This document shows positions 46,471 through 55,373 of a DNA stretch of 64,000 nucleotides, piece by piece (the stretch's first letter is position 1; each line of letters opens with the position of its first letter). Location: positions 1 to 64,000 of the forward strand of contig NZ_KZ626874.1 of assembly GCF_002911015.1 (NCBI RefSeq), in the 5' to 3' direction. A program made the position numbers and the translations under genes. The notes under the pieces are model-generated. The model ran no database searches. It had not been told where the DNA came from and saw nothing but the letters and a program-made list of their open reading frames with translations. This stretch comes from Streptomyces populi (lineage in GTDB: Bacteria; Actinomycetota; Actinomycetes; Streptomycetales; Streptomycetaceae).

Positions 46471-46860
46471 CGATCTTCCTCCTTGCCCAACGTCCTCGTC
46501 TTGGCCGAACGCAGGGTCGAGTTTTCGTACATCGTGAGGCTGCTGTGCGCCCCGCTGATGTCCTTCAGTCCGAAGAGGTGTTCGGCCTCATGAGTACCGA
46601 CGCTGCGGGTGTCGTATTTGTTCGCGCAACTGGCGGTCGGCTTGTTCGTGAAGTCGTTGTCGTGCGTGTCGAATCGGGTGTCGGCCTCACAGAGGTCGTT
46701 CTTGATGCCCGCCGCGGGCCAGGTCCACGAGCAGGTCGTTGCGACGGTGTCGGTCCTGAGGTTTCCCGCGTCCCAGGTGCTCAGTCCGTGCTCCCCTTGG
46801 ACGGTCCTCCGGGCAGGCCGCCGTCACCGATGTACCGGTTGTGGGTGCCGTACTCCTTCT
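46467..46860 (-). pseudogene. matrixin-like zinc metallopeptidase, frameshifted C-terminal part
   Basis: The minus frame ending at 46467 encodes STWDAGNLRTDTVATT, DTRFDTHDNDFTN, then GTHEAEHLFGLKD, whose HEAEH is a zinc-binding HExxH motif, and a Met-turn-like SLTMYENSTLR. Going upstream the frame meets a stop near 46805; the likely continuation (KEYGTHNRYIGDGG) is in another frame, so a frameshift is present. No start codon exists in the open part. Confidence 0.6.
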
Positions 46861-47320
46861 GGTCTTTCGTCGCGTACGTTCCGTCCCTCCTCCATGGGTG
46901 ACAGCGCGAGCGGTGCCACCCGCATGACAGGGTTGGAGGGCAGTCTGCGGGAGAGCGCGTGGCAGCAGGCGAGTGTCTCCAGCAGGTGCCGCGTGGCCGG
47001 TGACGAGGGGGCGATTCTGCCGGCGATCCGATCCCTGAGGTGCGGGGCGGCAGGCACAGGCCCGGGTGGGTTCCATGGGCGTCAATGCACGGCGGTGGAG
47101 AGGGGATTGACATCGCAGCGATCGATTTCGCCGGGCCGTCGCCGGAGGCAGACCAACCCGCACGTCTGCTGCGGATGGCGTGGGTCCATGAGCTGTTCGC
47201 AGCAGACACCATGACTGCCCTCGGCTCCGATCAGGCCCTGAGCGTCTGGCGGAGCACGGGGATGCCGAATCCGTCGTTCCTCCGCGACAATGCAGCGTTG
47301 CGCCGTCACGGAGGGGTGGC
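46861..47320. other. no confident gene
   Basis: About 460 bases. A plus frame around 47110-47310 (DFAGPSPEADQPARLLRMAW) has some coding look but no recognisable family and no clear start. It may be the decayed start of the peptidase region. Confidence 0.35.
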
Positions 47321-47668
47321 ATGGGGAGAAGGCGTGCGTCCTGGGCAGGCGGAATCGTCAGGGCGATGGTCGTGGCAGTCGTCGTGTACGGCGTGTCCGC
47401 GTGTTCCGGCAGCTCGGAGGTCGAGTGCTCCGGTGGCGCGTACGAAGCGGAGTGTCATCCCGTGTACCGGCCGCCTACGGGTGCAGAGTCGACCACGGTG
47501 TCGCCGCCCGCCGTGCCGACTCCGACGAGTCCCTGTCCCTCGGACTGGAGCGAGGTCTGGAAGCGCGTGCACGACAGGAAGTGGGACCAGACCTGCCCGC
47601 TTCCCAGCCCCTTGACCTCCGCTGTGTCATCCGTTCTGCCAGGACTGCCGGCCGGTGGGCGGACATGA
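47321..47668 (+). CDS. small putative lipoprotein
   Basis: 115 residues. Signal peptide MGRRRASWAGGIVRAMVVAV ends in a lipobox VYGVSAC. The mature part is Cys/Pro/Ser-rich with a WSEVWKRVHDRKWDQTC motif. GGAGGGG lies five bases before the ATG. The family was not recognised. Confidence 0.65.
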   Translation: MGRRRASWAGGIVRAMVVAVVVYGVSACSGSSEVECSGGAYEAECHPVYRPPTGAESTTVSPPAVPTPTSPCPSDWSEVWKRVHDRKWDQTCPLPSPLTSAVSSVLPGLPAGGRT

Positions 47669-47796
47669 CTCGATGAGGCGCCGGGGACTCGGACCGCTCT
47701 AGGGCGTGTCTTAAGGATCTTGCCCTCAGCATGTCAGGGTGGTGGTCCCGACTTCCCGTGCTGCAAAGCCCCGCGCGCCGCCTGCGGTCTTTAGCC

Positions 47797-48507
47797 TCAG
47801 CTCGCCGGCCCGAACTCCTCCGGGAGGGCGGCCACCACGAGGGCGACGGCTTCCTCCGGCGTCTCGGTGCGCGCAACCAGCCTGCCTTTGTTCCGCACCC
47901 CGTACAGCCCCTCGTCGTACGGGCAGATGAGGTACCCGACCCGCGTCTTCCAGAACTCCTCGACACCGGTGGAGAACCAGAGGTTGAAGTGACTGTTGAC
48001 CGGCATCAGCTGGCGGAGCACCGGCTGGGCGTACGCCGCCGCCAGCACCGCGTGGGGGCGCGGGTGCCGGTCGTACGGCGGCATGTGGATGCGGTCGAGC
48101 TTGGCGCACCACGTCAACTCGACCGCACCGAACGGCTCCCGCTCGTGGTCGAGGGCCCAGGGCCTGAAGCGGATGAACTGGGCGCGCGCTCTGGTCTCCT
48201 CGAGGCCCGCGCCGCCCGTCCACGCCGCTGTCGCTCTGACCGCTTCGGCCAGGTCTGCGGTCCACCCACAGGCCAGACGTGTGCCGTTGTCCTGGAGGTT
48301 CACCTGGAAAGTCCGACGCCCTTCTCCGGGCGGATACACCATCACGCGCCGACCGCTCCTCGCGTTGACGTACTCTGCGAGGCGATCCCATTTCCCGTCC
48401 GACTCGGGCAGGTCAAGCCCGAGTCCCTCGGCCGTACGCCCTAGCGCAGCCCGGAGGGCTCCGTCATCGTCCCAGCCACCCTCGCCAAGCCCCGCCCCGA
48501 AGTTCAT
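47797..48507 (-). CDS. DUF6193-like protein
   Basis: 236 residues, soluble. YDRHPRPHAVLAAAYAQPVL, LMPVNSHFNLWFSTG and YLICPYDEGLYGVRNKGRLV resemble Streptomyces proteins that I recall as the DUF6193 family, sometimes labelled natural-product related. No catalytic motif is evident. The IS5-type element sits directly upstream of its start. Confidence 0.7.
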   Translation of the reverse strand: MNFGAGLGEGGWDDDGALRAALGRTAEGLGLDLPESDGKWDRLAEYVNARSGRRVMVYPPGEGRRTFQVNLQDNGTRLACGWTADLAEAVRATAAWTGGAGLEETRARAQFIRFRPWALDHEREPFGAVELTWCAKLDRIHMPPYDRHPRPHAVLAAAYAQPVLRQLMPVNSHFNLWFSTGVEEFWKTRVGYLICPYDEGLYGVRNKGRLVARTETPEEAVALVVAALPEEFGPAS

Positions 48508-48549
48508 CGCACCAGTGTGGCCGAATCACCCCGGCCTGACGACCGCCAC

Positions 48550-49433
48550 TTTCCGATCATCGGATCGTTGGCCCGGTCGTGCCGTTGACTGACGCGCAGT
48601 GGGCGCGCATAGAGCCGTTGTTGCCGGATCGGACGCCGAAGCGGGGCGGGCGGTGGCGTGATCACCGCCAGGTGATCGACGCGATCGCTTGGAAGTTCCA
48701 GACCGGTTCGCAGTGGATACACCTGCCCCGCGAGTACGGATCGTGGAAGGGCGTCTACACCCGGCTGCGGAACTGGGCGATCGACGGCACCTGGGAGCGC
48801 GTCTTCACTGCCCTGCTCGCCCAGGCCGACGCCGAAGGCGACCTGGAATGGGTCGTCTCGGTCGACTCCACTATCGTGCGCGCCCATCAGAACGCAGCCG
48901 GGGCCCGAAAAAGGGGGCCCCGGCCGACGAACCAGACCACCACGCCATCGGACGCTCCCGCGGCGGGTTGACCACCAAGATCCACCTCGCGGCGGACAGC
49001 CGCTGCCGCCCGCTGTGCTTTGTCCTCACCCCGGGGCAGGCCAACGACGCACCCGCTTTCCAGCAGGTCATGTCCGCCCTGCGCGTGCCCAGGACGATCG
49101 GCAGGCCTCGGACCCGACCCCTGGTAGTCCTGGCGGACCGGGCCTACTCGTCGAGAGCTATCCGCGAGCACCTGCGCAGGCGCAGCATCCGTGCGGTGAT
49201 CCCGCAGCCCGCTGACCAGATCGCCAACCGCAAGCGCAAGGGCCGGCGGGGCGGCCGCCCGCCCGCCGAGTTCGACCGCACGGCCTACAAGCAGCGCAAC
49301 ACCGTTGAGCGCTGCATCAACCGCCTGAAGAACTGGCGCGGCCCGGCGACCCGCTACGAGAAGACCGCCACCGTGTTCCGCGCCGGACTCCACATCGCCA
49401 GCATCTTCATCTGGTCCGCCCGCTGATCGGAAA
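48550..49433 (+). mobile_element. IS5-type insertion sequence (IS427-like), apparently complete
   Basis: TTTCCGATCA at 48550-48559 is inverted at 49424-49433 (TGATCGGAAA) and brackets a two-frame transposase gene. The exact ends and target duplication were not resolved and may extend a few bases outwards. Confidence 0.7.
48579..49426 (+). CDS. IS5-type transposase made by -1 frameshift
   Basis: Frame 1 (48579-48971) starts MPLTDAQWARIEPLLPDR and carries the first catalytic Asp in VSVDSTIVRAHQNA. Frame -1 continues with GRSRGGLTTKIHLAADS, VVLADRAYSS and RNTVERCINRLKNWR (Asp and Glu of the DDE triad) and stops at 49426. The frames meet at GAAAAAGGGGG (48907-48917), a slippery run where AAA AGG can re-pair as AAA AAG. 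Programmed frameshifting is known in IS427-group elements. Confidence 0.85.
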
Positions 49434-49548
49434 GAAACGCCCTGGATCACCACAGCGGGCAGGGGCCGTCTGCTCGTCAGGGGTGCAGGTGGGTCAGGCG
49501 GGTCTCGGGTCGGGCCAGCATGGTGGTGGCGTGGGCCAGGACATGGGG

Positions 49549-49581
49549 GAGGGTCCTCCGGCATTGCTTCGGAGGACCCTC
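49549..49581 (-). terminator. stem-loop behind the sigma factor gene
   Basis: GAGGGTCCTCCG (49549-49560) pairs perfectly with CGGAGGACCCTC (49570-49581) around a 9-base loop, about 100 bases after the sigma-gene stop. It could serve either strand. Confidence 0.65.
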
Positions 49582-49684
49582 GAGCAGGGCTGCTTTTCCA
49601 ACCACGCAGGCGCCTGGGTACCCACCCCGGTCCGCCGGTCACACGGCAAGCGGGCGTGATGCTGCACGGTGCCGGGATCTGCTC

Positions 49685-50536
49685 CTACTGGGTGGTGAGC
49701 ATGCCTTTGCGGAGTTTGGCGAGAGTGCGGCTCAGGAGTCGGGAGACGTGCATCTGGGAGACGCCGAGGTGTTCGCCGATCTGGGCCTGGGTGAGTTCGT
49801 CGACGAACCGCATGTGGATGATGCGGCGTTCGCGTTCGTCGAGGGAGGCGATCAGGGGGGCCAGGGCGTGGAAGTCCTCGACGAGTTCGAGGGCTGCGTC
49901 GTCGGCGCCGATGAAGTCGGCGAGCGCCGCCTCGCCCTCGTCGCCCTCGTCGCCGGCGTTGATGGCGGCGTCGAGCGAGGTCGAGTTGTAGCCGTTGGAG
50001 GCCAGCCGTGCCTCGTTGACCTCTTCCTCGCTCAGACTCATCAGCTGGGAGAGTTCCTGGACGGTGGGGGTGCGGCCGAGGCGGCTGCGGAGTTCCTCGG
50101 TGGCCCTGGCGAGCTGGACGCGGGCTTCCTGGAGGCGGCGCGGGACGTGGACCGCCCACGTGGTGTCGCGGAAGAAGCGCTTGATCTCACCGGTGATGTA
50201 GGGGATGGCGAAGGAGGTGAACTCGACTTCGCGGGTGAGGTCGAAGCGGTCGATGGCCTTGATCAGGCCGATCGTGCCGACCTGGACGATGTCCTCCATC
50301 TCCTCGGCGCCGCGGCTGCGGAAACGGGAGGCCGCGTACTGGACGAGGGAGAGGTTCATCTCGATGAGGGTGTTGCGCGCGTAACTGTACTCGGGCGTGC
50401 CCTCCTCCAGGACGGTGAGGCGGTCCAGGAAGAGCCGGTTCAGCTGCCGGGCGTTCGTGGGGGAGACCCGCGCGGGATCAGCGATCTCCGGCAGGGTGCC
50501 TGTCGCCGTCTCGCTCTTCTCGGTCACCATCGTCAT
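49685..50536 (-). CDS. SigB/SigF-family RNA polymerase sigma factor
   Basis: 283 residues. Regions 2-4 are complete: EDIVQVGTIGLIKAIDRFDL and FTSFAIPYITGEIKRFFRD (region 2), VHVPRRLQEARVQL (region 3) and LTQAQIGEHLGVSQMHVSRL (region 4). This is the group-3 stress or sporulation class. No anti-sigma or anti-anti-sigma gene is beside it. The adjacent IS lies downstream and leaves the gene intact. Confidence 0.92.
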   Translation of the reverse strand: MTMVTEKSETATGTLPEIADPARVSPTNARQLNRLFLDRLTVLEEGTPEYSYARNTLIEMNLSLVQYAASRFRSRGAEEMEDIVQVGTIGLIKAIDRFDLTREVEFTSFAIPYITGEIKRFFRDTTWAVHVPRRLQEARVQLARATEELRSRLGRTPTVQELSQLMSLSEEEVNEARLASNGYNSTSLDAAINAGDEGDEGEAALADFIGADDAALELVEDFHALAPLIASLDERERRIIHMRFVDELTQAQIGEHLGVSQMHVSRLLSRTLAKLRKGMLTTQ

Positions 50537-50609
50537 ATCGGGCCCCTCCCACTGGTCACGTCATAACCCCGTGTCCTGCCCCGGCCCGGCAGAGCCCGGC
50601 GCGGCGCGT

Positions 50610-50634
50610 TTACCCCGGCCGGATGCTCATATGC
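50610..50634 (-). promoter_or_regulatory. candidate SigB-type promoter of the sigma gene
   Basis: On the minus strand GCAT, then 15 bases, then GGGTAA fits the GnnT-N14-16-GGGTA pattern of SigB/SigF promoters, about 75 bases before the sigma start codon. It suggests self-activation. Confidence 0.4.
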
Positions 50635-50681
50635 CAGCCGGTCAAGGTAACGGAGGGCTCACAAAAGAGCGCCCGATGGCG

Positions 50682-50882
50682 TCATCGTCGGGCCCGATGC
50701 CGAGTGCGGCGGGTGAGCCAGGCGCTGGCCAGGCCGATCGCGGCGCTGACGGCGACGTCGCTGGGGTAGTGGGCGCCGCTCTGTACGCGTTCGACGGCCA
50801 CCATGGCGGCCGGCACCGCGCACAGGACGCCGGCCCACGGCAAGGTCGGAGCGACGGCGGCGGTGAAGGCAGGGTGAGGCAC
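50682..50882 (-). pseudogene. PAP2-family phosphatase, C-terminal fragment
   Basis: ERVQSGAHYPSDVAVSAAIG contains the conserved R...H.P.D part of the PAP2 phosphatase site, followed by the last membrane helix. The N-terminal helices and first active-site motifs are missing. Confidence 0.7.
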
Positions 50883-51290
50883 TGACGGCCAGCCGCTTGG
50901 TCAATCTCCGGTCGGTGTCACGAATTTCTGCTGTCACGCCCATGGACTGCGAATGTTTTGCAGGTCAGCAAATATGCTCGCAGCCGGTGCAGCGGCCCGC
51001 TCACGTGGCTTTGTTCACGAGAACGGGCTCTGGCTCAACTTCTGTGACGCCATCACTGCCCGTCACGACGACAGGACTCTGTTCCGCAGGAGTTGGGAGC
51101 CAGAGTTGCCGAACATCTGTGCCGGGCACGACCGGCGCCGGTGGTTCGGCACCTGCCTATGGACTCGGCTCTGACCTGGACCGCTTCCAACTCCTTTGCT
51201 GTCCGGCTGAGTACGTGTACTCAGGTGCTGGCTGCCGGACTCCTCCATGCTGGGGCGGCGAACGCCGGACCGTCTCAGGGGGACATACGC
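50883..51290. other. intergenic, no gene seen
   Basis: About 400 bases upstream of the aminotransferase fusion. Several short frames without coding character. GC is lower between 50930 and 51070. Confidence 0.4.
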
Positions 51291-53054
51291 ATGGACCACG
51301 CCCTGCAACTGCGCACTGCCACGCCTCGGGATCACGACTGGATCCACGAACTGCGCCACCGCGTGTACGCGGAGGAGCTCGGTCAGCATCCGGTGGATCC
51401 GTCGGGAAGGCTGAGTGACGGACTCGACGGCGACAACATCTATCTCGTGGCCGCGCGCGGCGAGACGCGGATCGGCTTCGTCAGCCTTACCCCGCCGTGG
51501 GTCGGCCGCTACTCCCTCGACAAGTACCTGACGCGCGAGGAGCTGCCGGTCCTGACCGAGGAGGCGCCGTTCGAGGTCCGCGTCCTGACCGTCGAGGAAC
51601 ACTGGCGGTCCACCGCGGTGGCGCCACTCCTCATGTACGCGGCGCTGCGCTGGGTCGCGGCGCGGGGCGGCCGCCGGGTGGTGGCGATGGGACGCACGGA
51701 ACTGCTCGACATGTACCTCGCCGCCGGGCTGCGGCCGGTGGGACGCACGGTCCGCTCGGGCGCGATCTCGTTCGAGGTCCTCAGCGGCTCCGTGGCCGAG
51801 CTGACGAGGACGGCCGCGGAGCGCCACGGCCGGATCCTGGAGCGGCTGAGGACGGGCCTCGACTGGCGGCTCGACGTGCCCTTCGCGCCGCGTGCGGACG
51901 GCTGTGAGCACGGCGGGGCGTTCTTCTCGGCGATCGGCACGGACTTCCGGACCCTGACCCGCCGTCACGAGGTGGTCGCGGCGGATGTGCTGGACGCCTG
52001 GTTCCCACCGTCCCCAGGCGTCCGCGCGGTCCTCTCGGAGGATCCCGAGTGGGCGGCCCGGACCTCGCCACCGACGGGCGCGGAGGGACTGCTCGCGGAG
52101 ATCGCCGCGGTCCGCGGGCTCCCGGCGGAGTCGCTGGTCGTCGGGGCGGGCTCGTCCGATCTGATCTTCCGCGCGTTCGGCCGGTGGCTGACGCCGGGGA
52201 GCCGGGTGCTCCTGCTCGATCCCGGCTATGGGGAGTACGCCCATGTCACCGAGCGGGTGATCGGCTGCCGGGTCGACCGGCTCCAGCTGCGCCGGGAGGA
52301 CGGCTGGCTGCTCGACCCGGCCCGGCTCGCCACCGCGACCGGCGACGGACGGTACGACCTCGTGGTGGTGGTCAACCCGAACAATCCGACCGGCCGCCAC
52401 GCCCCGGCCGACGCGCTGCGCGCGGTGATCGAAGCCTCGCCCGTGCGGACCCGGTGGTGGATCGACGAGGCGTACCTGGGATATGTCAATCCGGCGGACT
52501 CGCTCGCCGGGCTCGCCGCGGTCGACGCCCGGGTCGTGGTCTGCACCTCGCTGTCGAAGATGTACGCGCTGTCGGGGATGCGGGCCGCGTACCTGGTGGC
52601 CGGCCCGGAGACGGCCGGGGATCTGCGGCGCTGGACGCCGCCGTGGCCCGTGAGCCTGCCGGCCCAGCTGGCTGCCGTGACGGCGCTGCGCGACCCCGCG
52701 TACTACGCGGAGCGCTGGGCCTGCACCCATGTGCTGCGCCGGAGACTGGCGTACGACCTCGAGGAGTTGGACGGGTTCTCCTCGGTCGACGAGGGAGTGG
52801 CGAACTTCCTCACGGTGACCCTGCCGCCGGACGGACCGAGCGCGGCGCGGCTGGTGCGCGAGTGCCGGCGGCACGACGTGTTCCTGCGTGACCTGTCGCC
52901 GATGTCCCCGGCGTACGAGGGGCGGACCGTCCGGATCGCCGTCCGCGACACGGCGGAGAACACGAGAATCGTGGCGGCGTGCCAGAGCGCCCTGGACGCG
53001 CTGCGCACGCCGGCCGCACGGGTGTCGGCCGCGCCGGGACGGTCCTCCCGGTGA
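51291..53054 (+). CDS. GNAT-like acyltransferase fused to a HisC-type aminotransferase
   Basis: 587 residues from ATG 51291, with a GGGGG site upstream. Residues 1-190 form a GNAT or acyl-amino-acid-synthase-like domain (LRHRVYAEELGQHPVD, VRVLTVEEHWRSTAVAPLLM, MYLAAGLRPVGR). Residues 220-575 are a fold-type I PLP aminotransferase with LVVGAGSSDLIFRAFGRW, VVNPNNPTGRH, IDEAYLGY and PLP Lys in CTSLSKMYALSGMRAAYL. Fusion suggests that an amino group is both introduced and acylated. The stop overlaps the cdsA-like gene. Confidence 0.82.
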   Translation: MDHALQLRTATPRDHDWIHELRHRVYAEELGQHPVDPSGRLSDGLDGDNIYLVAARGETRIGFVSLTPPWVGRYSLDKYLTREELPVLTEEAPFEVRVLTVEEHWRSTAVAPLLMYAALRWVAARGGRRVVAMGRTELLDMYLAAGLRPVGRTVRSGAISFEVLSGSVAELTRTAAERHGRILERLRTGLDWRLDVPFAPRADGCEHGGAFFSAIGTDFRTLTRRHEVVAADVLDAWFPPSPGVRAVLSEDPEWAARTSPPTGAEGLLAEIAAVRGLPAESLVVGAGSSDLIFRAFGRWLTPGSRVLLLDPGYGEYAHVTERVIGCRVDRLQLRREDGWLLDPARLATATGDGRYDLVVVVNPNNPTGRHAPADALRAVIEASPVRTRWWIDEAYLGYVNPADSLAGLAAVDARVVVCTSLSKMYALSGMRAAYLVAGPETAGDLRRWTPPWPVSLPAQLAAVTALRDPAYYAERWACTHVLRRRLAYDLEELDGFSSVDEGVANFLTVTLPPDGPSAARLVRECRRHDVFLRDLSPMSPAYEGRTVRIAVRDTAENTRIVAACQSALDALRTPAARVSAAPGRSSR

Positions 53055-53854
53055 CCACGGTCGCCGGTCTCGTACCGTACCTCGGCGGGGCACTGGCGGT
53101 CGGAGGCGTCACCGTGGCGGCGACCCGGCGCCGTGAACTGATGGTCCGCTGGTGCGTGTGGGCGCTCGGAGTGCCCCTGGTGACCGCCGCGTTCTGGCTC
53201 GGTCCACCAGGGATCGCGGTGCTCGTGGCTGTGGTCGGTGTGGTCGCCGTGGCGGAGTTCGGCGGGCTGCTCCTGCTGGGTCCGGTGGACCGGGCAGTGC
53301 TGGACGCGGCGATCGTCGGACTCGTCCTCACCGCCTGGCTGGCCCCCGGAGAGGTGCTCCGGACGGCGGCGGCCGGGGCGCTTGCCATCGCCGGGGTGCC
53401 GTTGCTCTCGGGCGACGCGGAGCACGGGCTCCGCCGCCTGGGGGCGGGCCTGCTGGGGCTCGTGTGGCTGGGCACCCTGGCCGGCCTCGTATCGTCCGGC
53501 GCCCTCGGCCTCGTCCTGTTCGTGGCCGTGTCGATCGCCGACATCGTCGCGTACGCGACGGGTCGCCGAATCGGTGGCCCCCGGCTCTCCCGGCTGTCGC
53601 CCGCCAAGCGGTGGAGCGGCACGCTGGCTGGGGCCGCGGCCGGTCTCCTCACGCTGGCCGTGCTGTCCTCCCTGACGTGGCAGACGGCGGTGGCCGTGGC
53701 GGTCGGCGGCCCGCTCGGGGACCTGCTGGAGTCGATGATCAAGCGGGGCGCCGGCGCCAAGGACGCAGGCCGGTGGCTGCCCGGCTCCGGCGGCATCCTC
53801 GACCGGATCGACTCCCTCCTCGTCGCTCTGGCGGTGCTGTTGGTGCTGAAGTGA
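53051..53854 (+). CDS. phosphatidate cytidylyltransferase-like membrane protein (CdsA family)
   Basis: 267 residues from GTG 53051, overlapping the previous stop. About seven membrane helices. The C-terminal CDP-diglyceride synthase signature is nearly complete: GGPLGDLLESMIKRGAGAKD, then GRWLPGSGGILDRIDSLL, with Gly-Ser where His is more usual (PGHGG). It would activate a lipid phosphate with CTP. Coupling to an aminotransferase-acyltransferase fusion suggests a special amino-lipid rather than bulk phospholipid synthesis. Confidence 0.85.
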   Translation: MTTVAGLVPYLGGALAVGGVTVAATRRRELMVRWCVWALGVPLVTAAFWLGPPGIAVLVAVVGVVAVAEFGGLLLLGPVDRAVLDAAIVGLVLTAWLAPGEVLRTAAAGALAIAGVPLLSGDAEHGLRRLGAGLLGLVWLGTLAGLVSSGALGLVLFVAVSIADIVAYATGRRIGGPRLSRLSPAKRWSGTLAGAAAGLLTLAVLSSLTWQTAVAVAVGGPLGDLLESMIKRGAGAKDAGRWLPGSGGILDRIDSLLVALAVLLVLK

Positions 53855-53943
53855 GCCACGGGGCGGTGCTCCTGGAGGCAGCCTCCGCGCCTACCTGCAT
53901 GAACAACTCCAGCTCAAGACCGTCCGCACTCAATACCCCGACC

Positions 53944-54231
53944 TCAACGCCTCACCGCCACGTCCGCTCCTTCGCGACCGTGCTCACCGAACGCCAGGGC
54001 GAGCGACTTCCGCAGTGGCTCGACGCCGTCCGACAGGACGACCTGCCCAGCCTCCACACCCTCGCGGCCGGCATCGACCGAGACCGCGACGCGGTCATCG
54101 CCGGCCTGACGCTGCCGTGGAGCTCCGGCGTCGTCGAAGGCCACGTCAACCGGATCAAAATGATCAAGCGCCAGATGTACGGCGGTGCCGGCTTCAGCCT
54201 CTTGCGGAAACGAGTCCTGCTGGCGTCCTGA
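53944..54231 (+). pseudogene. ISL3-family transposase, C-terminal fragment
   Basis: HVRSFATVLTERQGERLPQW, DDLPSLHTLAAGIDRDRDAV, then LPWSSGVVEGHVNRIKMIKR and a LLRKRVLLAS end are the C-terminus of ISL3 transposases. The catalytic start is missing. The remnant directly abuts the cdsA-like gene, so genes once downstream of it may have been lost. Confidence 0.8.
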
Positions 54232-54237
54232 CGACAG

Positions 54238-54735
54238 TCACGAGCTCTGCTGGAGTCGCTCCGCGGCCTGAGCAGGAGTGTCGTAGTAGCCAGGCCGTGC
54301 CAGCAGGACCGAGCTGAAGTGGTAGCCCTGCTCTTCCTCGGGCTCGTCGTCGGCTGCGAACGGACGCCAGAAGCTCAGCAGCAAGTCCGGGGCGATGAAC
54401 GAGGCATCGTCGTCAGGATCTTCCTCCATCGAGGTGAACTCGCCCATGCGCTGGACAACCTCGCGAGCCGGAAGCGCGAACACGTCCACACCCTGAAACA
54501 ACACTCGGTCCGTCCGGGACGACGGCCTTCCCAGCTCGATGGCTTCAAGCATGTCTCGCATGCAGTGGATGCTGATCATCAGTCCGCTGGGACGGAACAC
54601 GTGCTGCCCCGGCCGATCAGACTCCGAAACCTCAGAGAGATCGCGGAGCGAGTCCAGCGCCGCGTTGGCCGCGTGCCGAGTCATACCGATCCGCAACGGG
54701 CCAACGCCGGTCGGTGGGGCGAGGTCGAAGTTCAT
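54238..54735 (-). CDS. conserved hypothetical protein
   Basis: 165 residues, acidic, soluble. VGPLRIGMTRHAANAALDSL near the start and DLLLSFWRPFAADDEPEEEQ near the end resemble small hypothetical proteins common in Streptomyces. Function unknown; some relatives look like immunity or binding proteins, but this cannot be supported here. Confidence 0.65.
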   Translation of the reverse strand: MNFDLAPPTGVGPLRIGMTRHAANAALDSLRDLSEVSESDRPGQHVFRPSGLMISIHCMRDMLEAIELGRPSSRTDRVLFQGVDVFALPAREVVQRMGEFTSMEEDPDDDASFIAPDLLLSFWRPFAADDEPEEEQGYHFSSVLLARPGYYDTPAQAAERLQQSS

Positions 54736-54851
54736 GCGGGCATGATCCCAAACAGGTCTGTCAACGAGTCACGAAGGGTTATCCAGCCACGGCAGATTAC
54801 AGAGCGTGAGAGCTCCACAGAAGTTGGACCAGAACCCAAACTCGGATACAG

Positions 54852-55013
54852 ACGGTGTCCGTTTCACCTGCGAAGTCAGATGAGCCAGACCACCTCGCAC
54901 AGAACGTGGCAGCCAGCGCGCTGCGGCTCTCGGGAGATGAGATGGCGCGCCTCGCCTCGCTGCGTCCGGACGAGCCGACCGGAATCCATTCCACCGACCA
55001 ACGCTCACGCTGA
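54852..55013 (+). pseudogene. aldo/keto reductase, C-terminal fragment
   Basis: The frame before TGA 55011 reads SDEPDHLAQNVAASALRLSG followed by DEMARLASL, the typical end of aldo/keto reductases where the last helices follow the cofactor site. Nothing upstream in frame continues the enzyme. Confidence 0.55.
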
Positions 55014-55014
55014 A

Positions 55015-55045
55015 AGGGCCTGCCAGCGTCCTACTGGCGGGCCCT
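55015..55045 (+). terminator. stem-loop behind the reductase remnant
   Basis: AGGGCC-T-GCCAG (55015-55026) pairs with CTGGC-G-GGCCCT (55034-55045). It starts two bases after the stop codon and is the preserved terminator of the lost gene. Confidence 0.65.
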
Positions 55046-55373
55046 CCAGGCGGGGCAGCGTCTTGAGAACCGATACTTTCGCGAGGTCTGCACGCGCCGA
55101 GTGATTACGACGTAATCACCGCCGCACAGCTCATGCGGACGCATGAGCTTCTGGAGACGCGGAAGGAACCGGGGAGTGCTGCCAGCTGTGCGCCGACGCC
55201 CTCGGACTTTCGGATGTGAGCCCCGGGAAGGGTGACCAGAGCCCTGGCTTGGGCTGCGTCAGCATCAGCGCTCTGGCTTCTCGGCCGTCCAGATGACGTA
55301 CCGGGACTCATCCTGGGCAGGCGGGGAGATGGGGTACTGCGGGCCGGGCTCAGGAGTGGGGGAGGGGTACTTC
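55046..55373. other. intergenic, no gene seen
   Basis: About 330 bases with no convincing frame. It contains the upstream region of the hydrolase gene; ATGACGT-like short palindromes occur around 55110-55140 (ATTACGACGTAAT), possibly an operator. Confidence 0.4.

Noticed and set aside
47690-47740. Possible IS end (CTCTAGGGCGTGTCTTAAG) behind the small lipoprotein gene
   Set aside because: Looks like the terminus of some insertion sequences, but no partner repeat or transposase frame was found nearby.
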